From: Capitella teleta
Taxonomy: Eukaryota; Annelida; Polychaeta; Capitellidae
Length of the DNA stretch: 64,000 nucleotides
Direction: 5' to 3'
Assembly: GCA_000328365.1 (NCBI GenBank)
Contig: KB301364.1
Span: 557,804 to 621,803, forward strand
The notes under the pieces were generated by a model. The model did no database searches. It saw only the letters and a program-made list of their open reading frames with translations, and was not told the DNA's origin. Made by a program: the position numbers and the translations under genes. Shown here piece after piece: positions 22,063 through 32,199 of this stretch (its first letter is position 1; every line of letters begins with the position of its first letter).

Positions 22063-23129
22063 TCAGATCTGAATAAATTCATCTTGGGTGACTTTAGTGG
22101 AAGTCGAGGCGCATTGCAACGAGGTAGCTTGATCGGTGGAGACACGGCTCACTTCGTCAGATCGGGGAACCTCACGGACTTCAATTTTCTCCGCCTCGAT
22201 ACTTGACTCTTGTTTAGCGCAGCCGAACAGGCTCAAAAAAACCTTGCGGAACTCCTCACTCAACATTAAGTAGATGAAGATGTTGGCGAGGGAGTTTAGT
22301 TTGCTCCAGAGATTGCCAAACAAGATGAAGACTTCGTAGTGGAAGAGAGTGCGGTGATTGTTGAAGTAAATCATCGAATCAACCAGGTAACCGGCTCGTG
22401 GCACCTGAGTGATGAAGAAGATGACCACTACTCCGACGGTCAGCGCCAGGCATTTCGTGTTCGGGGCGATTTTGGTCATAGAATGTCGGAGTAATCGTCA
22501 GCTATATTATCCTGTACCGCAATACGCATTGGGTAGTTAATTCCAAGAAGTCCAACAGCGATATTGACAAGTATGGATAAGATGACAGCTCTGCGAATGG
22601 AACACAGACGTGTGTACTGAAATGGACATTTCAGAGCTATGCATCTGTCAATGCTAAGCAACATGGCGACCAGAGCAGCAGCTGATGACGAACCGGTTTC
22701 CATTCCTACCATTGGCCAGTAGGTCGCTTGACAAACTGACCGGAACCATTCTGGACGACATGAGAAATAGTCAGCTACTGACCTCCAAGCTGTGAACGTC
22801 CCAATGTTCATGTCGCAAAATGCCATCACTATCATGTACACATGAGGTACAGAAAAGGACTTGAATCTCTTCATAACCATTATAATGATAGCATTAGCTA
22901 CTGTTATAGCGGCGCTGACCATTAAGCTGATCACCAACTCCCATGATTTTATCTTCTCGAGCACCCATTTCTGCGATTCGCTCATCCGGACGTTCTGTGT
23001 CGATCCAGACGAATTGTCCTCAACTGGGACCGCTGTGCTGTGAAGTCCATCGTCGGCAACTGTGCTTGGAGCGCCGAAACGGACGCAGATGAGGAGGCCA
23101 ACCCACGCCACTGTGGTCTTAAGCTTCAT
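22063..23129 (-). pseudogene. Rhodopsin-like GPCR, copy 1, lacking transmembrane segment 5
   Basis: An intronless receptor starts at the ATG at 23129 with a signal peptide (MKLKTTVAWVGLLIC...). Segments 1-4 follow, with SIDRCIAL in place of the usual DRY box. At about 22480 the frame shifts. Compared with copy 2 at 29.8-30.6 kb, about 169 bases covering the second extracellular loop, segment 5 and third intracellular loop are absent. Segments 6 and 7 (VIFFITQVPRAGYLV, SLANIFIYLMLSEEFRK) continue in another frame. The locus therefore encodes a 217-residue, four-segment product or is a pseudogene. A TATA-like CATATAAG at 23165-23172 suggests the promoter is still intact. The family looks like the lineage-specific peptide-type receptors of molluscs; the ligand is unknown. 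Confidence 0.75.
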
Positions 23130-23174
23130 GCTGCACGTTGCGAAATCCCATCGGAGATGACTGCTCTTATATGC

Positions 23175-24727
23175 CCCTCTTGCGAGCGAGACATTTAAAT
23201 AGGCAGAGGCCTAGGAGAAATACATTTCACATGCTTGATAGTTCTAGTTTTAGACCTGGCACGTCAAACAAATACCGGTATGCTTTTGTTTTGGACTGTT
23301 GAAAATTATTGAGACGCATAATTTCTCTGATGAAACGTGGTGCTCAATTTATTATAGTTTCCTACACGACTTTGGAAATTTAAGCGCACCAATCTGCAAG
23401 GCCGGGAAAACAACAAGCCAGGCATAATTTAAGTGTTATAATAGTCAGCATTAAAAGTTCAATAGTTATAACAATGACATTCGTGGCTGTCATTTTCCCT
23501 GTATGCGGTCGTCGTACGTACGATGCTGATCACCGCAGCAGGTTTATTGGCATTTCTTCCAGTTTCCGTGGACTCTTGGTTCGTGTGGCAACTGTTGATC
23601 GATTTTGAAATCTTCTCCCCGAGCAAAACTTGGCAATGTGATCCAATTGTGTATTTATATAAGTTATATTACTCTTTGTGTCCTTGGGTATTAATTAATC
23701 TTCGGCGTTTCATAAAATTTATTTTATTTATTTTTATCCGAAGTCGGCACGTGTATAATGGTGTCTGAAAAGTGTTTTCTTCTAATGCGCATCAGATTTG
23801 TAGTTAGATGTTAATCAAACTGAAAGCCATCATATTTCTGTGCAATTTTCACAAAAAAAATCAGATAAAAAAACTTGAAAATCAATTCAGATTGTTAGAA
23901 AAAGTGCCGATATAATGAGAAGCCAACACAAAATATCTCTGAAATGAGATTTGGTACCTTCTTGCATACCTTTGTGAAGTGCAAAATAATGAACACTTGC
24001 ATTGTGATTAACATTGATTTAATGCCATGGTTATCACGAGGTAGACATTATTCTTTTCCTGTGGACTTATCACATGATTCTGGTTCTCGCATCGGGTGCA
24101 GTGCGCTAGTTTTAGCTCTTACTTCATTTTACGCAACACAGCACTCTAAGAGAATCATTAAGAGGAAGGGGAGTTCCCACTTGACGAGAACTCAGCGTGA
24201 GATATTTATGAAAGTAACTCCACAATAAACATGAAAATGAGTTCCATGGTTTCGTTTTCCTACAAAAGACAATATAAATAATGATATTAACCAGATATTC
24301 TACAGAATGTGTTATTAATAAGTGGTAACAGAGAAAAAGATTATTTTTCATCCGTTGTCAAGAATACGCGTGCTTTGGTCGAGTGCACTCATGAAATTTA
24401 CATCTTAACTGCGCAACTACGTGAAAGCAAGAGCAAAATAAGCCAATATAAGGTATTAAGGGCAAAGCAAGGCAGTCGTGGTTATTGTAATAAAATAAAC
24501 GTGTTTTACAGTTTACACAAATTAAAACATAAAAGTGCATGTGCGTCAAGTTGCACAAAAGATGACCGCGAGTTCACAACCAATAGTTAATATAATCGCT
24601 GTCATTCTCCGAGATGCAGTGCAGTCGCTATAAGTGCAATCGACCTCAATTGTTGACCATATTCCAGATGCCGCGGTTTGAAGCATAAATCGAGATCGAC
24701 AGCGACAACAAGTTGCCTGATATATTA
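23175..24727. other. Intergenic stretch
   Basis: No supported gene. Several short open frames on both strands (for example 23944-24228) have no recognisable motif, and nothing suggests they are coding. Confidence 0.4.
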
Positions 24728-26598
24728 CAAAGTGGGAATTATCAGTGACATGAATCTAAAGCTGTTAGATGAAGTAATTGATGATTTTTTTTATCAAAGA
24801 TTTTGAGCCAAAGTACGACGAGATCGTGATGGTATTACTACATTAAAGTTAAAACACTTTGGTTAAAAATTCTAGTACAACACTCCATCTCATTTGCAGC
24901 CTATGATGAATATTTATTATTTTGCTGCATCTGATTCTATCATATTTCATTTCAATTCAATTTCAATTCAATTTTAATTCAATTCTCTGAGCTTCATGGA
25001 CACCATTCGCCTTGGGAAAGCAAAGCAAAGCAAGTAATTGCCATGATCAGTGCCGGTAAGTTTGCTAATCAACAAACTTTCATTAGTTTTTCTGACTTCC
25101 ATTTTCATTTTATTATCTAGATCTCAGACCTGGCTGAGGATTTCAAGGATAAGCAGGCCTTTTGTGAATATGACCACATGAACAATTGAACTTGAGCACT
25201 AGAAAAGGGATGAATTGTTAATTAGGACTCTGCCTGCCTAGCACCGCTATCTCAACATCAGCACTCATATGTATGATGATTGAGGAGATTGAATTAAGTC
25301 ATCTATACACAGGTAAGGATCACATTGCTAATGATCATGAAGTCAGTTAATCACGAGGAAAAATTTTGCTCCTTTTATTAATCATGATATTATACAACAA
25401 AATTAACATTAATTTTATTCAATAATTTTTTTACATTGTTGACTCAATGCATGAAATGCAATACTAAAATTGTGGCTGTTGTCATTATCACCATAATAAT
25501 ATTCCTGCCTGAGGCAAAAAAAAAAAAAAAAAAAAAAAGTATTATATTTTCTGGGATTCATATATAGTGGAAATAAGATATAGTGTACTTGCCTTATAGA
25601 AGTATTTGCTCGTGGAATAAAAGAAAATAAATATGCCCGCCTTGTGAGTACTGGTGAGTATGACGTCAAAGCAATATATTTGATGAGCATCCTCGATCAT
25701 AACATATTTTTTCACAGATTATGGGATGCTTAGCAATTTTCCTGGGACTGATCGACCGCTCCATTAATTACGATGCAGAATACTAAATTGCATTAATCAA
25801 TTGCTTCAGGTAATAATTATTGAATTTTATCCGGAATGAAATGTGATACCTTTTCCAATTGCATTTACCAGTAAAACAAATCCTGTAAAATCCTGCGTTG
25901 CAAATTAGAGTTTGTGGGAAAATTGAGTGCTAAAAGAAAAAAATACTGTATCTCATTGTCATCCAGTGCAATGCAGAAGAGGAAATAATTTGTGTACTTG
26001 CCTATTGTTATCTGTTTATTCCATAATAATTTTTTTTCATGGAGGGGCACTAGCTATAGATTTTATTTATATTAAAGTCTTGTTTTTATCTGTAAATTTT
26101 GTTCTCAGGGGTCTTTACTTTCATGGAGTATTTTGTATAGTTTATTTTCAACTGTTCTAATATATTTATGGTGAAATAAAATTTTACGAGGGAGCTGAAA
26201 CATATCACACGAGAGTTCCTTGGTTTCACTTTGTTCACAATCCATGCGCTTTTCTGATTCCATTAAACATTGTTGGCCTACTCATGAATGAATGGGATTT
26301 ATGACAGTTTGTATTGCGAATTTTAAAGTCATTCACATTATTAATTGAAATTTAATTGAAAGGATTAATGATATAGAATCAGCTGCAGCAAAACAATGAA
26401 TAATGATAATTATAGGCTGCTCTCTTGAAATCGCCTTTTGTTGTTTCGAAATTATATTCAATGCAACAATTCCTGCAGATGAGCGCTGATTTTTAACGAT
26501 CTCGACTTACTTTGGCTCCAAATACTCGCTCAAAAAATCATCAATTACTTCATCTAAAAGGTTTAGGTTCTTGTCACTGATAATTCACACTTTGTTGA
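24728..26598. mobile_element. Palindromic element with about 260-bp inverted arms
   Basis: The left arm (24728 to about 24990) and right arm (about 26340-26598) are diverged reverse complements; for instance GATGAAGTAATTGATGATTT at the left pairs with its complement near 26538. The CAGCCTAT...TGATTCTAT block also recurs in both arms. No transposase is legible between them. A related copy, with its interior in the opposite orientation, lies in intron 1 of VWA gene C (about 51466-52125). This looks like a non-autonomous DNA transposon or foldback element. Confidence 0.6.
25516..25540. repeat. Poly-A run
   Basis: About 24 consecutive A inside the palindromic element. Confidence 0.6.
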
Positions 26599-26631
26599 GG
26601 GATGAGAACTGTCGGAGACTGTCACTTTATT

Positions 26632-27785
26632 ATAGATTTTTTTTTCTTTGAAAAAAAATCTATATATCGCTTCGTTTGTCTGTGTGTTTTTTTGTCCGTC
26701 TGTACCGATATTTCTTGGCTCGATAGCTACTTGAATAAGCGGTCGAATATCACCAAATTACACAGGGACAAGGAAATTTTGGTTTCCTATCTCTCATTGA
26801 AATTTTGAGGTCGAAGGTCAAAGGTCAAGGTCACAGTGAATTATTGAAATTTGAAACGGGGTTGGCTCTAGCTCATTTATTCTTGGAGCTACGGCTTTGT
26901 AGCTTACACCAAACGATTTAGTGCAAAAAGATGTACAACAAAACATATAACTATAATGGCGCTGGGATGAACCATTCTTGCGTAATCTTGCATAATGTTA
27001 ATTACGAAAAACTGAAAGGCCGATATCTCGGTTGTTATGCAATCTGTAGCATTGAAATTAACACAGTAAATTGCTTGCATATACATCTTACACATATCAA
27101 AGTTTTAATTAATTATATTGAAGTTCAAGGTCATGGTGGTAATTAACGCTACTGATTGCGTAATTTAATGATTATTGCGAATTCATTTAATTTTAATGTT
27201 TTTCTTAGTATAGTACAGCGTGGCCTGTCTTGTGCTCAAAGGAAATGATAAATTTCATCATATTTGTCAGTGTTTACTCTATACCCATTTTGAGGCGACA
27301 GCCTTTTCAGCGTCTTGATCTGAAAATCACAGTCCAGCGGCAAAGTCGCGGACGCACACGCAGGAGTCCCGAGGTCTAAACTCGGGACTCCTGCGAGGTC
27401 TTTTCATCTGAATATTATTTTTATTTTTTATTTTTCTTGTCATTTTTGAATATTGGGAAAATTTCGAGGAAGACTGGTTTTCCACCACTGATTTATTATA
27501 CAATTATTACTTATTACTAGCAACATTTGCTTATATTTTTACCGATTCATAGAGCACCACTCTTTGCTTCAGGTGCGTTATGTTTTCTCTAGCGTTGATT
27601 TATTATAAAATGGGCGCTGTGAGTTGTGAGACTGACGTTATGATTCTGATAAACTCTAAGGTCGATTTAAAAAAAAAACTTTTGATCGAAATCTTTTTTT
27701 TATTTGAACTGTCGGAATTTTTTTTTTTCTTTTCTGGGCTACGGCCTACTCCCTAAAAAAATCTATATTTCAGGCTTCGACTGAT
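26632..27785. mobile_element. About 1.15-kb insertion into a dispersed repeat
   Basis: The flanks GGAGACTGTCA... (26615) and TTATTATCTGC... (27792) are adjacent in the related repeat at 52133-52165, so the sequence between them is an insertion. Both ends carry T/A-rich stretches of the form ATAGATTTTTTT facing inward, and TTATTA occurs at both borders, a possible target duplication. Inside are nuclear-receptor-like half-sites (26808-26833) and a perfect hairpin (27359-27395). The class is uncertain; there are no coding remains. Confidence 0.5.
27359..27395. repeat. Perfect 15-bp hairpin with 7-base loop
   Basis: CGCAGGAGTCCCGAG (27359-27373) is followed by GTCTAAA and then the exact reverse complement CTCGGGACTCCTGCG (27381-27395). 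It is GC-rich in an AT-rich setting. It is not followed by a T run. Confidence 0.9.
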
Positions 27786-28119
27786 TTCTTGTCTTATTAT
27801 CTGCTCGTTGGTGTCGAATATTTCTTTTGGACAGAGTTCTGAAAGTTAGGATTAAAGCACCCATTACGGGCGTTTATACTTCGAATCACACTCACCTCGT
27901 TTGAATTTGATGACCTGCTCAAATTTTCATGCTAAGATTGTAAGGACGCACGAGTACTTCAGAAGAATGAAAGGTTTTTTTATGTTCCGCATTTACGATT
28001 AGCTGTTCATTGCCAATGTTATTGAATGTAAATTATATCAACCGGAAATAAATGTTTTCTCTAATCGGGGCGTTATGAAATGAGCGAACTCGAGCGGCTT
28101 TTTCTGTGAGTGGTCAATC

Positions 28120-28450
28120 CATGGGCCTGTTTTTCTTTCAACTTCAACTTGGACTGTGACATCACGGTTCAAACCTCACTTCGGCCCACTGGATAATTAG
28201 GTCACAACCAGGAAGTTATTGAACAGTTTCAGGTTCAACTAAATTATCGCAAGTTCTGGCTGTTAATTTTGTGATGCATGCTAGAAATAATATGTAGTAA
28301 TTTCTTGTCACATGACAATTGGCCGAGACAATTGGCCGAGTATAAAGTCTTGTCAAGCGTTTTTCATGCAACGCATGTCTGGTCCAAAAAATTCTCTGGT
28401 TTTGACGTCACGGTTCAAGTTGAAATTGAAAGAAAAACAAGCCCCATGCA
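28120..28450. mobile_element. MITE-like element with about 55-bp terminal inverted repeats
   Basis: GGGCCTGTTTTTCTTTCAA at the left end (about 28123) pairs with GGGGCTTGTTTTTCTTTCAA read from the right end. The similarity runs inward for about 55 bases on each side, to a GTGACATCACGG / CGTGACGTCAA region. CATG flanks both ends. The related repeat at 52.4 kb lacks this segment, consistent with an insertion. There is no coding capacity. Confidence 0.55.
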
Positions 28451-28556
28451 GGCAATAGAGTATCACTGATTGAGCTGATTGGGCAATGTGTGCAGGATAG
28501 CGGCATTTTCATGCTCAAGTTATAGCAGTCCTTGTGCTGGTCGAAAAAAGATGTGA

Positions 28557-28997
28557 TTAATCAACTACATGTACAAAGAACAGTTCAACAGTATATTTCT
28601 GTATATCAGCTCTGCGATCTGTGCATCCAAAATTGAGAGGCAGACTGTCCACAGATCTCAACAATGACGGTAGAATGGCACCAGTGTGGAAAGATTCTAC
28701 GATATTTCTAAATGCATTATCAAGGTGTGAAATGAATGTAACTATGCTATCACTGGGGATTGTCAGGGAGCAATCGGAATAATGTAATTTAGAATTTAGA
28801 TATAATATATTTGGAGATTGAGAATCAGATGTTTTAAGAGTTGCAATGCACGTTGCACAGGGAAACTTCAATGGTAGATTGGGCACGCTGACCAGAGTAG
28901 GCACAACACACGGTGTGAGCCTGTTTCTGTAAACATATTCCTGGTGTTGACAGATGAAATTGAAGTATGTTTTCCTGTATATACTTTGCTTTAGCAT
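28557..28997 (-). pseudogene. Possible P-element/THAP9-type transposase C-terminal relic
   Basis: A 146-codon minus-strand open frame ends with SVDSLPLNFGCTDRRADIQK followed by YTVELFF. This resembles the C-terminal part of P-element/THAP9-like transposases (F-x-C-x-x-[HR]-x-x-x-x-x-x-[KR]-Y pattern, then a helical end). There is no ATG with a good context and no adjoining transposase core, so this is a fragment of a DNA transposon or of a domesticated gene. The assignment is tentative. Confidence 0.3.
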
Positions 28998-29081
28998 TCA
29001 TTAACTGTGACTCCTCGGAATGATTGCTGCACAGCCTCTTGTGCTGATTCCGAATAACTGTTGCAGATTTCTCTCGCAAGT

Positions 29082-29355
<274 letters not shown>

Positions 29356-29811
29356 TTATTTTATATAGCGTTAAATCATATATATAATTATGTTCTCTAA
29401 ACGCTCGAACATTGGTAAAAAGTAATTAATAAAATACATAATACAATTAAGGTAAAAAAACCAAAACAAAACAAAACTGATAATAAAACGTTGAAGTGCT
29501 GATTAAAAAGGTGTGTCTTTAAACGAGATTTAAAAGTGCCAATCGAAGTTGAGGATCTTATTTTAAAAGGCAGTTGATTAAAAAAACGAGGTCCAACGTA
29601 ACTAAAAGCATTGGTTTGGATAAAATTTGATCTGGTAAAAGGTACATTAAGAAGCGACTGATGAGCACTTCGCAGAGTAAAAACACTATTGGAGGTGTAG
29701 TCTTTTAAAAGTTCACTCAGATGAAGTGGAGCCAAGCCATGAATGCATTTAAAAGTTAAAACCATAATTTTAAAATCAATACGCTTCTCTACTGGTAGCG
29801 AGTGTAACAGA
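29356..29811 (-). mobile_element. 5'-truncated CR1/L2-like LINE 3' end
   Basis: The minus strand reads SLPVEKRIDFKIMVLTFKCI then HGLAPLHLSELL, and later YVGPRFFNQLPFKIRSSTSI then FKSRLKTHLF. This is the typical C-terminal region of CR1/L2/Rex-type reverse transcriptases (F-K-C-[IL]-H-G-L-A-P and F-K-x-x-L-K-T-[HY]-L-F). It ends with a CGCTATATAAA-type 3' end and the (ATT)n tail. The truncated 5' end abuts the GPCR copy 2 at about 29811, so the receptor sequence begins exactly where the LINE stops. Confidence 0.8.
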
Positions 29812-30635
29812 AGGTCGATCGCTGATCAGTTCTCATGCCGTCCGCTGTGGCTGAGATCTGTTTGTTCGGTGATGTGTTGGCCAACGTCGGCTTCGAAGCC
29901 GGATGCTCTTCTTCAGCTGCCCTTCTTGCCATGTTGCTCAGCATTGATAAATTCATAGCTCTCAAGTACCCATTTCAGTATACAGGACTCTGCACTGTGC
30001 GAAAAGCTGTCTGCTATTCCGTAGCCATATTTATTACTGATATTCTGCTTGGAATTAACTACCCAATGCGTATTGCAGTACAGCTGTAGGATAATATAGC
30101 TGACGATTACTCCGACATTCTATTTCACAAGTACACCGAATTCGGCGTCCAAGCGGTGGCTAAGCGCGCTTTCTCTTACGCCGAGTTCCTGACCAGGTTC
30201 GCCATCCCTCTGACCGTCATGGCCGTGTCTAACACGTGGACGCTGCTCCTCATCTGCAGAAGCAACAAATACAGACACGAAGTTGATGCTGAGACCAAAA
30301 TCGCCCCGAACACGAAATGCCTGGCGCTGACCGTCAGAGTAGTGGTCATCTTCTTCATCACTCAGGTGCCACGAGCCGGTTACCTGATTGATTTGATGAT
30401 TTACTTCAACGATCACCGCACTCTCTTCCACTACGAAGTCTTCATCTTGTTTTGCAATCTCTGGAGCAAACTAAACTCCCTCGCCAACATCTTCATCTAC
30501 TTCGTGCTGAGTGAATAATTCCGTGAGGCTTTCTGGAAATCATTCAGGTGTTGTTCCAAACCAGGGCCAGGCATCAAAGGAGCAGGGGTGGTGGAGAGCA
30601 TGCGGTTGAATGGTATCGCCCTGAGAACCGACTGA
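29812..30635 (+). pseudogene. Rhodopsin-like GPCR, copy 2, 5'-truncated and interrupted
   Basis: Receptor homologous to the copy at 22.1-23.1 kb, beginning in the second membrane region (SIADQFSCRPLWLRSVC) right at the LINE junction. It keeps segments 3-7, including the segment-5 region missing from copy 1 (AIPLTVMAVSNTWTLLLICR). Frame changes near 29870, a five-base insertion with a stop after GINYPMRIAVQ, and a stop after FVLSE break it. Beyond that, a tail of about 35 codons (FREAFWKSFRCCSK...) is still readable to a stop at about 30633. The N-terminus and segment 1 are not found on the other side of the LINE. It is a pseudogene, useful for showing what copy 1 has lost. Confidence 0.8.
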
Positions 30636-30639
30636 CTGT

Positions 30640-31430
30640 AGTATCGCTGGCTTGACAAAATTTTGATCGTTTTTTATATGTGGTGTGGTTTGGGTATTGA
30701 TTACCACAATAATGGTTTGCTTTCCTTTGAAAATATAGGATCTGCTACACTGGTTTAAACCGGTAATAGTGTCAGTATATGATCAGAGATTTTACGCTGT
30801 GTTATAGCATAGGAATCGATGAATACAGGCCTAGTGAACTAGTGAAATTTAGGTCCAGAATTGAGCTTACTACGCTCGCAACTTTAAACCTGTTGACAAT
30901 AAAAATGGAATGTTATCGAAATCTGACGGACGTTTTTGCAGGTTTTTGCAAGAGGGGCTTCACGGATTTGAGTAGGTTCTAAGCATCTCTTCAGTACCTG
31001 AATATCTTTGCGGCGGTTTCGAAGACCTGGAGTCCTGCAGACGCACCAATAATATTGTTTTCGGACAAGAGATAGAGTACGAGGCATTTCAGCAATGTGG
31101 TTCACCAAGTGTGGATTTAATGCCTAGTTTACCCCCATTGACCAGGGGCACCGACAAAGATGATAACTATTTATTTAACTACATGCGTGCATCATTTACA
31201 TGCATATTGAATTGTTATACAGCTATAAACGTCCTTTATAAATATACAGAGTGAGCTAAAAGTAGCCGATCCTGTTTGCTGCCAAAAGTGGAAATATCGC
31301 GAATGGTGAGCGCTCTCTATTAATTAAGATATATTGGCATAATATTAATAGTGTGGAAATTTGAATAGACATGATAGGAATAGCAGCATGACATGTTAGA
31401 CCAACCATACCAAGTATATCTTCATTTCTT
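30640..31430. other. Intergenic stretch
   Basis: No supported gene. A minus-strand open frame around 30884-31108 has a short motif that I considered and rejected (see rejected items). Confidence 0.4.
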
Positions 31431-31439
31431 TTCATTTCT

Positions 31440-31505
31440 TCAGTTCTGGCGTCCGTATCATCCGATTGGTTTGGGTGGAGCCGTAAAACCCCATCACGTA
31501 CGCAT
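31440..31505 (+). mobile_element. Fragment of the ACTC-tailed SINE family
   Basis: GGTTTGGGTGGAGCCGTAAA followed by ACCCCATCAC matches the 3' end of the SINE at 57632-57826. Only the last 65 or so bases are present and the tandem tail is degraded, so this is an old, 5'-truncated copy. Confidence 0.65.
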
Positions 31506-31859
31506 CTTTTCCTTATCTTAGCATGGTTTCTACACTGCGATCTATTTTGTTACACGTTCTCAGAAATGCGCGGCATTAAAATCAAGGAGATCGTTAAATT
31601 AACATGGAGTATACAGACTACCTTTGGTCCACGCTGTACGAAACTCTGTTGTGAAGCACGCACAGCCCCACTTCTCATGATAGGCCTATGCAGAGTGTGA
31701 CTGAACAAATGTACAAGGTGTACAAGAGCGAGAAGACGATTATCACGATTCTATTTTTTATCTTGCCTCTTTGTTCGTGTTGCCTCATTCATAGCCTAAC
31801 ATCTCTGCAAGACTTCACACAATCAATCCTTCAACCTTTTCTTTTGTTGATCTAATTAG

Positions 31860-32190
31860 CACTGATGACAAACGTAATTGTTTCCGAGAAATAAAAATCA
31901 ATATAAACCAGTCTGTCCGTTTTCACGATCAGTTTGAAGGCCTTGAGAGTGGCATCTTGGTGAGACATCATCTGGACCCCAACTACATCAACCTTGGTAA
32001 TATTCTGTAGCCACTGGCTGACAGACTCCTCTGTGACTTCTTTTGAGACGTTGTACCCAAATACGCTCCTCACCCTAGAAGCCCCTAAGGAAACACCCTT
32101 GTTCAGCCCGATCTGTGTCGGTTCCAATGATGGTCTGCCAGTGGGCGGCTTTCTTCCATGCGCCATGCTTGGTCTGGATGGCAGATTCAT
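31860..32190 (-). mobile_element. Possible LINE ORF1-like (RRM-type) fragment
   Basis: A minus-strand open frame of 112 codons contains VFGYNVSKEVTEESVSQWLQ, then VDVVGVQMMSHQDATLKAFK, then LIV. The pattern (short strand, acidic helix, strand, basic loop, F-K-[VL]-x-V) resembles the RRM-like domain of ORF1 proteins in molluscan LINEs. It has no ATG start I trust and no other element parts beside it. An exon of a host RNA-binding protein is an alternative. Confidence 0.3.
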
Positions 32191-32199
32191 GGGACAAAC

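Noticed and set aside
30884-31108. Short minus-strand motif (HIAEMPRTLSLVRKQYYW) recalling an integrase zinc-binding region
   Set aside because: Only one short motif, with no continuing domain and no other element parts nearby; too little to call a virus-like element.
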